DNA of 64,000 nucleotides, from NCBI GenBank assembly GCA_963277665.1, contig OY728136.1, forward strand, positions 811,295,123 to 811,359,122. The letters are read 5' to 3'. A program made the position numbers and the translations under genes. The notes under the pieces are model-generated. The model had not been told where the DNA came from and did no database searches. It saw only the letters and a list, made by a program, of their open reading frames with translations. Positions 22,285-36,060 of this stretch are shown here, piece by piece (within the stretch, counting starts at the first letter, position 1; each line of letters starts with the position of its first letter). The DNA comes from Viscum album (Eukaryota > Streptophyta > Magnoliopsida > Santalales > Viscaceae).

Positions 22285-25200
22285 CCGGTGAAAATCTCCT
22301 GACTTCCAACATGTACTATATTGATAAAATATTACATTGAAAGATAAAAAAACATGTCTCATGTCAAATATAGATAATATGACAATTAAAACATGTTTGA
22401 AAACCTACAAAACCTAGAGAACTAAAAAATAATATAATTATTTGTTGAGGAGGTGAAAAAACCATGAAAAAAACAAATTTTGATTCTAAAAATCATTCAC
22501 CGCCATCTGAATACCCTTTGAAGAAAAAAAAATCCTAGAGAAGACAATACGTCAAATGAATCTCTTCTCTTAACCAATGTCCTATTAAAAATTATCTAAA
22601 TGAATAATAAATAGTGTTATCACTAATCCATATTTGATTCCAACAAAGAATCTATACAAATTATACCATCAAATTGACATTATTTATAAAAAAATAAACA
22701 TTATAATGATAATTAAAGGATAATTTTTTTTCAAAATAATCATTTCATTTTCATAAAAAAACATATTCAAAGGAATATGAAATTTAAAAAATAAAAATAT
22801 GAAATAATGATAGAATACACCAGACAATCCATATATATTCCTAAATTCAAAAAACTGAGAATTTAGACATTAAATGTCGTATCATGTAAATAAAATAAGA
22901 ACATTTGTTCTATATTTTATAGGGATATGTTTTCAATAATGAAATGGAATAGTAGCATAGAATAATGTGAATACTAATAATAATGTGTCATTCAACAATC
23001 TATAAATATTTATAATATAACCCCTATTTTTATAAAACATATTAATTCTACTAATGTACATTTCTTGATGCACCTTCCAATGGGATATGTTATCTAAAAA
23101 ACATTTGAAGTCCACGATCACAATTTAAAAAAACATCAATATAATGAAACACCACCACCATTCATAAAAATACATTTTAGAGAAAAAATCAACACTATGG
23201 AAATTCATTGAAAAAATAGTTTCCATAAATCTATTTTTGATAAAATAAATATTTTAAAAAATAAGCACATTTTATAAAAATTACACAATATTTTTAAATC
23301 CATCAATTTTAAAAACCAAACTAAAATAATTCACATAAAAATATTGTAAATAATCAGATATGACTATTATATAGACACACTTATCTCATGAATGAATAAG
23401 ACATCACTTCCATGAAAATTTATGATTCAAACTAATGTGTTTTGCTAATTTCAATCCTAGACCTAAGAGATAGTGCATTATTTACACATCTAAATCATAG
23501 ATTGGGTTGACATACAAGACATTGGTTTAAAATTTAAAGAGATAATGAAATAACATAGGTAGATATAGAAATTAGAGAATAAATCAACCAAAAAACACAA
23601 ATTTCACAATTAGATTATCCAAGATCTATATTGAATTACCAGTGATCTTGTGGTGAACCTCTGATAGATCCATATAGATACTAGTTCATTTTATGGTGAA
23701 ATTTTGTGGTTATTAGAGGTTAAAAAGTCCAATTAAATCATCATAATTTTATATGTTTTTAATTATCAAATATAGTTACATTATTTTTTTAACAATGTGT
23801 CGACCATGAATTTTCCCAAATATATAGGAAACTATTTCGAATAGTCTCCAAGGCTAAACCACACATTTAGAAAATTCATTCTCATGTCATGTGTCAAAAC
23901 AAAGACAAACCCACATATAGGCACATGATTTTATTGGGGAGCCTCAGTGTTTGACTAACATTTCCAAAACCATTTAAAACACAATCATAACTCGTAGTGT
24001 CATACCAAATGGTCATAACATAATCTTTACATATAATGGTCTTAATCCATGTTCATACCCAATTTTCCCCAAAACTAAAAAATTTTATCCTATGACTCCA
24101 AAAATCCACTCGAACCTTAAAAGAGATTAAATTAGCTCAAAATGGATCAAATTAGTAACCCAAAGTGTGTGAAAATACTTATGTCCTTGAAAAAAATGAT
24201 TCTCCATATTTTGATCAGGATTCTAATCTCACAAGAAGATAAGTTCAATATCAAATAATAATTGATTCTCAACTAAATGTATTGTATTTATCTCATTTAT
24301 ACCACAATAGTATATTCACTATGGGTCCATGATTTACCATGAAACTCATTTTCCCGATGATCCATAATATGAATTAGTTACACCAACACTGAGTTGATGG
24401 GATCAGGATAAATTTCCCAAACTTTAGCTATATTCCATGGGTCTTGTGGATACCTCCCACCTTAGAGAACATTTGGAATATTTTGATTTCATGTAAAATG
24501 AGATAAAAATTCATCCAGAAGGGTGAAATTCCATGTAGTTTGATGTACATGAAAGGGGAAATGAACAAAATTATATCATACCAAGCTTATATAAATGAAA
24601 ATTACAAAAATAAATTTTTTTCTATATATATATATAATTAATCACATCATAAACAAATGGAAAATGATTGTAGTTTTCATAAGAACTCAACTGGATCAAA
24701 AATATAGTTGGCAATTACATAGATAACCACATATTACCCATCTTCACTAACCAAGAATCAGTCAAGCCATAGACTAGTCATCCATCTTCTTCTAAAATCA
24801 TTCAAAATCATAAGGATTCCCATATAAAATATCATAGTAAATCTACTACATCATTAATTATGGTTTACACTGAAACCCACCAGCCAAAATAATTGCATGC
24901 ATACCAATGAAATTCCCTCTAGGATTTGATTATTTTCTTACTCTAATAATCCATAAAAAGGTAAAAGGATATGCCATCCTTGACTGAGAACCCAATAAAT
25001 TTAGTATACCAATTAAAATATAAGAATAAATTCATTATTATCTTTTTGAGACAAATGAATCTATCACACCATTTAGATACACAAACCCTTTATTAAAATA
25101 TTTATTATTTTCTCCCATAACCATATCTATGGTAGAAAATATATGATACAATTTCTTGAATAAATTTATGATTTCTGTAATCATATTTCATTATTCGCTA

Positions 25201-25342
25201 TGAGGTTATGGTGGTCCAATTATAAATTAAAATGATTCTTAATCAAACATTAATAACAATTTGGATATGTATTTGAAAAAAATTTAAACTATACTGCTCA
25301 AAAACACATTACTAATAAGTAGGGTAACATAACATAAATTCT
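20098..25342. other. 5.2-kb segment present in copy A, absent from copy B
   Basis: In copy B the sequence equivalent to 20,097 joins that of 25,343 directly at 44,684/44,685. The segment contains the right half of LTR copy 2 and about 3 kb of non-coding DNA. Other LTR copies continue across the left breakpoint as copy A does, so copy A has the ancestral state and B a deletion. Short 'ataacata' runs lie near both breakpoints. Confidence 0.8.
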
Positions 25343-28300
25343 AAAATTGATTTTCCTAATATGGGTTACTAACATCAGTGTCTCAGATCATGAAAAATTC
25401 TGGTAATCATATAGTTAACATAGTAACTAGACATATGTTCTTATTCTCTTATCCCCTAACATAGATAAACTAGAACAAATAATTTCCTCCAATGGCTTAG
25501 GGAAACATTAGGAAACTGAAAACATGAATCCCAAGGTATCGCTCCTAAAAATAATTTCACTAAAATATTATCAACCATCATCCATTGGTATCCTGAGAAG
25601 AAACTATTTCTACAAGGAAACCATATCTACTATTAGTTAATCAAACAAGTACACTAGGGACTCATACACATCCCAAATAATCTTTGAAAAAAATATTCCA
25701 TAATAATCCCACCTTATTTTATTATCCACATACTAAATTTTTAAAAACATTCTCAATGTGTCTGTAACCACACATCCTTCTCCAGGATTCTACCCAATAT
25801 CAAAATTAGTGATCTGAAATCACATAACTTTATATTTTTATCATATAATCTGATTATTTTATGTAAAATTATGTTTCAAATAGTTATGAAATGAATATAG
25901 CATAAAATTATCATTAAGGGACTGGTTTGATAATGTTTTTATAGCATATACAACTATTTTCAACTCACGGTCCCATTGGGAAAAATGATTTCCATGAAGG
26001 AATAATAAGTATAATCCATAATCCATCTCCCATTTTGTAAAAAAAATTAAATATCATAAATAGATGTTTGATGCATCATATAGACATAATCAAGGCCCAT
26101 TCTATCATAGATTGAAACACTACTAGGGATTAAAGTAACCTAGCATGAAACCTTTTTAAGGTGTCTAAGTATCCAAAATGTACAACATAGAGAACTAAAT
26201 GAATAGTTACCTAAAATTTGTATCACAACCATTTAAAATTAAGATTAAATAGTGAAGATACAAGTAAATTCTATGATAAATGATGTAATAAAAATTCTAT
26301 ATAAGGTTCCACATTTCAAAAAAATAAAACCCCCATGAATTATATAGAAAACCAAGGAAAATGGTATGTCTCATAGGGTATATCTAACCAAAAGGAATCT
26401 ATATCAGGCATACAAAAATTCACCACCAAAAGAAAAAATCCAAAATCTCAATGTATAAATCCACTACTATAACCATTTTAATGGAATAATTCAGATCATT
26501 AGATCCACCACATGTCACATAACCATGAGATGATTCAAATGAATACATGCTTTAAAAATAAAGTAAATGCAGCTTTTCTTATGTTATAAAACATAATATA
26601 TGGTTACTCAAGTCTATAAATCTCATCCTAATTGTTGAAACTATAAAATATATAATAATATATCCCTAATGGATCTATCAGATGAACTAGTCTTGAATTG
26701 AAATCATATTATACATGAAAAAACCAATGGCTTACCAAATTAAGGGAACTAATAAAAATTCAATGGATTAAATATCACCACAAATATTTCCCATAGAATA
26801 ACGTTCATAGAGTGAATAATCAGAATGATGGATGTATATGTTCAGGATTACAATTACTCTCAATTATGAAACCCAAGAAGGATATTTACGATCACACCAA
26901 AACAAGGATACCCAAGATCCCTAACTACTCCTAAAATCAATTATACAAAATTGAAGGTATCGTCACAAAAATCACATGATATACCTGATATTCTTCCATT
27001 CAGATGTATAAAAATAAAAATAGGAAATCTAGTCCTTAATGACCCATAGACCCAATAAAACAAAAAATGTTCTATTATAATCACATAAAAGAACATTTTC
27101 ATTCACCATATTAATTAAATTAATTGAAAATAAAAAGATAACACAATATGTTCCACACTATTTAGTTTCTAGTAAAAACTAGATAAGGAAAAATTATCGC
27201 CATTATAGAATGTATCACAAAAAAAATAATTACATCTCTGAAAGACTCACCTAAATAACACCCAAGGATACCTCCATCTATTAATGTCCTTTAGAGAACA
27301 TTTGGTCACACCAGGATAAAAGAAAGCGTTTGTACATATATATAATTCATCAAATATATAATACACATTAAGAGTTGTTTCAAAACCAACCCAATCATAG
27401 AAATAAACTAATTTCAATAATATTCATTTTCAAAATCCCCAATCACCATTTTAAAATTATCTATACAACCATCCCATTTTAAAATTTTACATTTTCTACT
27501 CTTTATAAAAATTATAAAAAAACATTTTAAAACATCTCAATTACAGGATAAATATACATTCCTTTCAATACAAAAAATTTAAAAATTATTTATTCCTGAA
27601 GTTAATTAAATTTCCAATGGACAATGATATTTTATAAGGGACCAAAATTAATGTTATAGGAAAATTATTTTCAAAAATAGTGGAATCCATTTAAATTTTT
27701 CATTTCACATAAAAAACTATTTACTTTTCTAGATTACATGTTTACAATATTCAACAATTTTTCCTTAAAACATATACATTACAACATCATTTGAAATATC
27801 TATTTATTTTAAAATAATCAAAACATGTCAACCACATGATTTACAAGTGTTAAATTCTTTTATGAGATTCATTAACAAAGTTTGAAAAAATCATGTCACT
27901 ATGTTTTCTTGACTAAAAAATCATTTTAAAACATGATCAAGAAAGCAAGAATTTGTTTGTAGAAAACCATTAAATCATAAAATTTTAAACTATAATAATT
28001 ATTCTATTAAATTTATTTTCACATAATATACTAGTTATACCATCCCTAAAAAACAAAATAATGTCATAACTATTACTTAAACAAATTATTAATATCAAAA
28101 TAACCCATGAACCACCTTGTTTATTTTTTCATATATTAGTCACTAAATGAATCAAAGAATCATGGTTCTAAATAAAAAATAAAAGTGATGTGAAGTCATA
28201 GGTGAACTATACTTATTTTTTAGGCTGTTGTTTTTAAAACTCCCAAAAACACTTTAATGATTCCAAAACAATGTTTAAATTTGTTAAATGGTTTTTCAGG

Positions 28301-29889
28301 GTGTCCAGTTTGAAATCAAAACATGGTTTAATGATTATTTTATAAAAAAATACAGAATATCCAAAAAAAGTAACCAAATCCAATGAGGATAATAATTCAC
28401 CATATTAAACAATAAAAATAAAAATAATAAATTAGAAAATAAATAAAAACACATTTCCCATGACAACTCATGTGTACTTGTGAATGATTATGATCATGAA
28501 CCAGATTTCTATGTAATCTTTATTCCCAAAAATTCTTTTCCATAGTCTACCGAACCCAAAATCAAACCAAGGTATTGTTTTCACGCATATATTTTAGAAT
28601 TATCTAACACCATTTTGTTGTGATGAATCATTGGTCATCCTATCACATCTCCTAAATAGTGTCAGCATAAGACATGAACATGGGTACCGAAATATACAAT
28701 TTTCCGAAATATTTTACACTAAATGATCATAAAACATGTCTCATGTAAAATAAACAAGTGATAAAAAATAATAGTAAACCAAAAAATGAAACGGTATAAA
28801 CCAATGTGACATAATAATGAGATCCAATGGCTGGACTAAAATTAATATAAACCAATACTAAAGTCCATGTATCAATGTGAAAATCTATCACCATTTTCCC
28901 AAACCACTCTGACAGTGATAAAATGTAATACATGCCTTCATTCTAAATTTCACTGATACCATTACATATTTCTTTCAAATAAATGGTTAAAAATACCCAA
29001 ATGTTAATTTATTTTTTATTCACAAATCCCATTTGGATTACAAAAAATTATATATAATGTATATCACCATGAAACTATTAGTTCAAGATTTTAAAAAAAT
29101 CCCATTAAAAAATATTCTGTGTAACTAAAATATTATTTATATTCACCTAAATGGGGAAAATGATAAGTTCATTTAAAATAAAATTAAGGAGTAATAAAAC
29201 CATCAATTTACACACCATTAAATAAAAATTTATGAAAAAAACTTGAAATTCACCATCATGTAAAAAACCAAAGACAAAGGTGCTCTAGAACATTAGAAAA
29301 TACATTCATACATGTTGACTATTTTTAGCTTAGAATAATATGAATCCAAATGATATTCATTCTATTTATAGTATATCAATGTAAAAAAAACCCCTATTTG
29401 TGTTATAGATTATAAGAATATGTATATCAATTTCCCAATTAACACATGGTTTCTAATGCGTTATGTTTTTCCAAGAAACATTTAAATCCATTCATAAATT
29501 TTTTTAAAACAATTTCACAGTGAAGAGAAACTATACAATTCTTGAAAATAAAATAAATAATTAATATCACCATAGTGGAATTCAAGTGACACATATTGTG
29601 CATAAATCAATTTTTTTAAAACCCCATTTTAAAAACTACATCTCAATAAATAATTGAACATTGATTTCATATAAAAAATCATAAATAAAACAAATTGAAT
29701 TCAAAATTATAGAAGGAAAATCATTATTTTGAACCTCTATATACATAGCCATACCTAATTAGAAAATAAAATGTTATCACATTGAAAATCAATAATTTTG
29801 AATGAAGTGATTGGGTCATCAAAAGACATTATCCTAGAGAATCCCCATCCATTTTCTATCTAAATTATATATCAAGTCATCAATTATGA
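22285..29889. other. 7.6 kb of non-coding interior-like DNA between two LTR copies
   Basis: No RT, integrase, protease or gag motif could be read in either strand, in contrast to the neighbouring interiors. It is AT-rich with stops throughout. A module at about 22,860-23,550 resembles 29,240-29,870, roughly 6.4 kb apart; both contain aacccctattt and a run like aaacattt(g/a)aa(g/a)tcca, in the same order. It may be the interior of a non-autonomous long-LTR element, or composite debris. 25,343-29,889 recurs in copy B at 44,685-49,280. A short (TA)n run lies at about 24,621-24,638. Confidence 0.45.
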
Positions 29890-32800
29890 AACCAAGTATT
29901 TTCATTGTAAATATTAAATCATTTTAGCAGAATATCCAATATATATACATTATGATCCATGTCGTAACCATAATGGTTAATAGAAAATAGAGAATATAAT
30001 ATATAAACACCTTATTTAGGAACATTATATGTCATATAACACAATGATATTCTAAAATCTAACCCTTCTTGATATACCATTCACTAAAAAATTCTTCTAA
30101 ACATAGAAAAAACATTTGAAATAGAATGCTCAGATACATAGTAGACATAAATAAGTGAGATATCAATCGATGATCATATGTTAGAACAATAAAAGCATAA
30201 AGGTGTGAGATTTTAATTATTACACAAAAAGTTCATGAAAAATTTATCATGTAAAATAATAATGAGTCATGATATAAATTTTACTATTTATAATTCATGA
30301 ATAATAAAAAAATATAAATCATCCCTAATCAAAAAAGAATATTGAGTTTAAATAAAAATAAGAAAAAACTATCATACGATTTTGCCTCCATAATAGTAAT
30401 ATATACAATTTATATGATTTCGTTAACTACTGAGACAATAAAATCATGATGGATCTCGAAAAAAACTATTTCCCATATTATAAAGGATCATATATCACTA
30501 AATGTTTCCAATAGTGTATCAATAATCCCTTAATTATTTCATATAGTGGATCAAGTATCTCAATTTATTTCTCATAATTATCCCATAAGATATATTTCCT
30601 TAAACAATTGAATTTGATAATGTTTAATTCTATGATGAGCCCTCACATAATAAAATAAATAAATATGTGTTCCACAAGGCTTTAAAACATTCATAATGTC
30701 AACATAAAATTTATCCTGGAAAATAAATATGTCTTAATAACATTTCATAATTTCAACATAGTACACACATTGTATATAAAATGGGTTATTTAAAAATTCA
30801 ATCCTTATAATCATAAACCAATTATAAAAATATTAAGTATGGTGTCATTGGATCATGTCCCTTGTAAGAAATATTTTTTATCAAAATATTTTCTTTTACC
30901 AATTTTTTTAAAAAGATCTCTTGAATATTTCTAAATGAAAATAACCAATTAATTTTGAAATGAGTTTTTTAAAATAATAATATTTACAAAATTTTATACA
31001 AATTATTTTCATTGAAATTATCCAAAGATATATACAACATAAGATATATATATTTTATCGTTCATGGCAGTGGTAAATTCTATTTAAGTTGTCTACATTA
31101 GAAAAATGATTACTTTTTGAATGTAAAAATTACATCCTTATAAAAAAGATACTAAGATTCATTTGAATCGTTTTTATAATAAAATAGAACACGATAAAAA
31201 ATGAATTTAAAAATTATTATGATAATTTAAAAAAAATTGAATAAATTTTAAATAAAAAAATTTAGATGCAAGAAAAATGTTACAGAGAAAATAGGAAATG
31301 GTTTCATTTTGTCTCAAAAAAATTCCTAATAAATATATATACTGCCAAGTGAAAAATGGTTTTATTACAAGAAAATTTCATGAATATAAAGGGTAAGATA
31401 AATAAAATGGATTTATTATGTTAAGATCATATATTTTCTCAAATTTAAATAGAAGCATTAATAATCTCAATTAAAATGGGTTAAAGACTTACATGACTTA
31501 CCTAAAGTCTCATATTTCTTTATAGGTTATTGAACCTCCTATATAAAAAATATAAATTTAGTAAAAATTTATTCAATATTTTTACTCACATATATACCGT
31601 TTATGATATATTTATTATGTCTTATCACATAATAACAATTCTTTATTAATGTCACCATTCTAGGTGATAATTGCTTCTTTTTACATGAATGTATAAGTTT
31701 GGAATTATCAGTCGTTTTAAAAATTTCATGGATACAACATCTCTATAATTTTAATCATCTAAATAGTATTAAATTTAATAATTATACACACTTTTATTAT
31801 TATTCTTATATTTAATTGATGAAAACGAATTACATCACTTCATAGTGATGATAGATTGTACGTATGAATGTGCGGTGTTTATATTTTTTGATGGATTGTA
31901 CAAAATAGTGGTAAATAATAAATCAATATTCTCATACCATAATAATATAATATATGTCTTATATAATTCATATTTCCATTATTGAAGACAAAAAGTTGAC
32001 ATGGTGATGAAAATTGAAATTCATCGGTCTGTGGATGTGGAAGTCATCACATACAGATGAGTGATGTTTTCCCATATAATAGAAAGGAGGTGGAAAATGG
32101 TTTTTACATCAACATGAAAAAATAAGTTATAATTTATAAATTAAATTCATCATTCTATAATGTACATTATATCTTTAAAAGTGATAAAATAATAAATAAG
32201 ATTTAACGTACTCAGTTAGGTGTTATACCTTTTTATTGAGAAACAACTTTTAGCTTACAGCTTAAAAAATGAATGGATAGATTTTTTTAAATATTGGATG
32301 CTCTAGGAATTTAGAAATGAATATATTAAGTTATTATGGTAGGTATTAGATATGATTAGTGGATTTATTTTTTTAAGAAGACAAGTGAATTTTTTAATTC
32401 TATAAGTGAGGTGCAAGGCAATACTAGAATTTAGAAGAGTATTACATTAATATAAGTTAATTTTTAAGTTTATGTAGCTAAACAATGATTTATTTCAAAT
32501 ATAGGTTAAAAATAATTATAAATACCCATATTAAAATATATATACACTATTTATGTGATTGTTTAACTGTTAAAACTTTTTTAAACACATCCTTAACCCA
32601 TTTAAAAATTACCATAATATCAATGTTTCTTATTATTTATGGATTATGAATGTTCCAATAAAAATAAAATTCACCCATAAATTTACAACGAATTATATTA
32701 TAAAAAATACCTCATTAAATTTATAGAAGATATGATTTTCTTGTAATTTATATAATTTTATAAAATATTATTTAACAAAAAATTCAATAAAAGTAATTTT

Positions 32801-33828
32801 GGACTATTCAAAAAGATTATCATTAAAAGAGACATTATTTAAATGGATTTCAAATATACACATATGAAAAATATTACTATGTATAACAAATATAAAAACA
32901 TCCCAGAACAAAATAATTCACCCAAAAGTTATGACGTTTTATATTTTTGAAATAATTTTTGAAATATTTCTATAAATTTAATAAATACTTTGTTGGAATT
33001 GTGAATGAATTTTTGATAATTATTCAATTAATAAAATATTTATAAAAAATTTACAAGGTAAAAATTTAATTTTTAATTCAAAAAAATGTTTATAAAAAAA
33101 CATAAATTTTTTATCCATATGAAAAAATATTAGAGATATTAACATCAAGAGAGTGACATTTTGTATTTATACTTTTCATAGATTAATGTTAATGACATAA
33201 TAAAATATAAAATGTGTCCAAGTGGACTTATTTTCGATACATCGATATGAATGGTTTGACTCTACTCATCCAACATGTTAAATGAAAGAGTTAGGGGAAT
33301 GTTAGGGCCTTATCATTTTATATTGACATTGGTTTATCTATACCGAGGTGAATTTTTATTACTAATGTTACTAATCATAATGATATAATTTAATAGGGAC
33401 ATACTTATATAATTTTATCCTCATTTTTACAATTATTTTATTTCTATAATATCTAGAAATTAATTTGAAAATCTGTATGCAAATCAAAAAAATAATATTT
33501 TCATAAAAAATGAATATTTGAAAATAAAACTTTAATTACACTTATTTCATTCCTAGTAAAACATTGAGATGAATATATTTTTTATTTTATTCTAATAATA
33601 TTGAAATTATGTTAACATTATTCATCAGTAGTTTTTGATAAAATTCTCAAAAATAAAAACACATTATGCACATCAAAATTATTTTTCATAAAAACATCAA
33701 TATTTTCCTTTAAATGATTTAATTTGCATTTATAACCATTTTAAAAAAAGTAATTTATTATAAATATTTTTAATTTATTTTTTTATATTAATACCCTTTA
33801 ACGGAACATCATGGTGGTGTAAATCACA
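29890..33828 (-). repeat. ~3.9 kb gypsy LTR (copy 3), 3' LTR of chromovirus 3
   Basis: Shares ordered landmarks with LTR copy 2: 'aatatccaatatatatacat', gatatcaatcgatgatcata (30,160), a 'gtgtatcaataatccctta' block (30,513), tacgtatgaatgtg (31,859), a gtcatcacatacagatgagt block (32,043) and an acatccttaaccc block (32,587). The right end, ggtgtaaatcaca (33,816-33,828), reads on the minus strand as a tgtgatttacacc variant of the family's start. The chromodomain of chromovirus 3 lies 200 bases to the right, as expected for a 3' LTR. Duplicate: 49,280-53,196. The left boundary is approximate. Confidence 0.6.
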
Positions 33829-34026
33829 TAAAATAAAAATATTTCAACAGTAAAAAAAGTCTCCTTTTATCTTAGTGTTTCATTTATTATAATCTATAAA
33901 ATAAATCCAATTTATTTAAATACAGAAACAACAAAATATCTAATTAAGTTACATTATACAACCCATAATAATAATTATAAAATAAAAATAATATATAATA
34001 GATAAAAATAAATGAGAGAATCTATA

Positions 34027-34096
34027 TATCATCACATCCTTAGGTTCTCATGTAGCTTCATTGAATTTATATTTCCTCCGGAGATCTTTAACCAGA
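34027..34096 (-). pseudogene. Chromovirus 3 chromodomain (decayed)
   Basis: Minus strand from 34,089 reads KDLRRKYKFNEAT, a stop, then EPKDVMI. This matches the chromodomain end 'VK..WR.H...EATWE.E..M' carried at the integrase C-terminus of chromoviruses, which is thought to direct insertion to heterochromatin. The tryptophan TGG is TGA. The same stop is present in the duplicate (53,399-53,460). Its presence identifies the clade: chromovirus, Tekay/Del-like. Confidence 0.85.
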
Positions 34097-35450
34097 GGAG
34101 TAGTCTTGTTACATAGAACTATATTTCTACAATCCATTAATTATATTGGTTTTTATTCATAGTAAGAATCATTATTTAGTGTTTCAACCTCTTATATTAG
34201 TACATTTTACGGATCATTTGTGTACTTTATCTGGAGAGATACTTAAGAAACATCATGAACAAGAGAGTGATTTCGCAGAATTGAATAATGAAAATCTACC
34301 ATACCAATATGACAAAGAATATCAATGGTTATGATATAACGAGGGATCATCATTAATTCATTAAAAAATATCATAAATTTTTGTATGTATTCATTCATAG
34401 GAATACCATTTCACAAACATCAAAAACTAAATCTCACTGATGATTGTGAGCATAGCTATTTTTTTAACATTAAGAAAAAATATTTTCTCCGAAATGGATC
34501 AAAACATTTTTGTATTATCCTCATAATTATCATGTACCAATATATTTCATTAACTTATTACATCAAAACATAGTGATTTTGTACAATTAATTTATTAATT
34601 TATTTAGAATGAATAGTATAAATTCGAGATTGAGAGGTGTTGCTGTAATAATATTCAATCATAGAATGGTGCTGATACCAACCACCTTTGAAATTTATAA
34701 AACATAGACCTAAAATATATTTAATATATTTGATATTCCTTTAATTATAACCATATTTGTGAAGTTGATATGTTGTAATAAACCTCAACTCTATATCTAG
34801 AACTTGCTAAAGACTTCTCTAGAATGTTGGGGTAATCATCAGATCCCAATCAAATATAATTTAGAGTAGTATTATATAAAATAACCCCAAATAATAAATG
34901 TATATACATGAAAAAGAATAAAGATTGAAATACTTTCTAATGATAATTAACTGTTCTCACTTATTATGAGAATCAACTACAAACCAAATAGCATTGTTCA
35001 TTTTAAATGTTTTGAGGATTTTGACAATGAATCCATTGTGATATTTTCCCATATCCATTTTGGTTTGGGTAATGGTTTTAAAACCCCAATTTACATATTT
35101 CCCTCATCATTATCATTTAAACATACTATGAATCATAAAATATACTACTCTATTCCCCTTTCCATGTAATCCCATCAGAAATATTATTTTATATTTCTAT
35201 ACATCTTCTTACATCTATGATGAATGGTGATTTTAGAATGGTGACCATCATCTTACAATCCCTTATTCAATTTTAGTGTTTCCATTACCACATACACAGT
35301 TCATGAACCATACCATTTTATAATTATGATGATTAAACTTAGAAACATTTCTATCAATCTTCTACAGTTCCATATCTCCATTCATAATAATTTAATCTAA
35401 ACATTGATTGATGTATAGACATTCATATGATAAAGATATGATATACCCCA
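34097..35450 (-). pseudogene. Chromovirus 3 integrase (decayed)
   Basis: Minus-strand translation gives KPLPKPKWIWENITMD (about 35,085-35,030), matching 'PLP.P.WKWE.ITMDF' at the start of the integrase core. Then comes a 'VDSHNK' version of 'VDRLTKSAHF'. DWDLMITPTF (about 34,860-34,820) fits the 'SDRDPRFTS.FW' block, and ITTYQLHKYGYN fits 'STAYHPQTDGQ'. Near the end, VHDVS, a stop and VSLQIKYTNDP (34,270-34,200) match the GPY/F-module end 'VHDVFHVSMLRKY..DP'. Integrase would insert the cDNA into the genome. Many stops. Plus-strand ORFs at 34,146, 34,385 and 34,966 are antisense shadows of it. Confidence 0.92.
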
Positions 35451-36060
35451 TTTCATTAGTATTTAATGTCCTATCTTCAAAATTTATATTAGTATTTTAT
35501 TTTTTTCAATACTCATAATATATACAATCACCTCCCTTCCTACTCATATCGTCATCCATCTTGATCACCTTTCCTAGTTGGTAATGTCTTGGGTATTTAT
35601 AATCATTATTAATTTTCAACTATCTTATCTGGTCTGTATTCAAAACATTTTGTTTGAATATAAACATCAAGATTTTTTTATCAATATATATTTCACTCCT
35701 TTTATTATAGAGATAAGGTATTCATATCTTTATTACAAGAACTACCACTGCCAACTCTGAATCATGAGTTAGGTAATTATTCATTACTATTTTATATTGG
35801 AATGGAGAATATTCTATCACCATATAATTGTATATGTGTACACATCCCAATATCATCTATGATGAATCACTATAGATAAAAAAACCCATGTCTACTCTAG
35901 GGTTGTGTGAGCACAACTGCACTATTTAATATTTTTTTAACACCATGAAATTCTCTTCACATTAATCTATGCAAAAGAACATAACTCCCTTCAAATTAAA
36001 CATGGATGGTGGAATTTGTAGTCTTGACAAAATTTTCACAAAACATTAGTTAAAGCCTAT
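35451..36060 (-). pseudogene. Chromovirus 3 RNase H (decayed)
   Basis: Minus strand 35,880-35,831 reads FIYSDSS, a stop, then MILGCVHIY, the RNase H motif 'VYSDAS..GLGCVLMQ' with its first catalytic aspartate. Just upstream, CEENFMVLKKY (about 35,960) and PRVDMGF match 'CE.SFQ.LK.RL...PVL..P'. It lies in the expected order between RT and integrase. The C-terminal part and the integrase zinc finger (35,200-35,800) are only weakly readable. Confidence 0.88.

Noticed and set aside
24615..24645. (TA)n microsatellite as a notable feature
   Set aside because: Short (about nine TA units) and ordinary for DNA this AT-rich.
20098..25342. Interpretation as a 5.2-kb transposon inserted in copy A
   Set aside because: The segment begins inside an LTR that continues across the breakpoint in other LTR copies, and no terminal repeats or target-site duplication are visible; a deletion in copy B explains it better.
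29871..29900. Primer-binding site left of LTR copy 3 (ccaag with tatgaaa)
   Set aside because: Only a loose match to the site at 18,271 and not preserved in copy B (49,240); I left the LTR boundary approximate instead.
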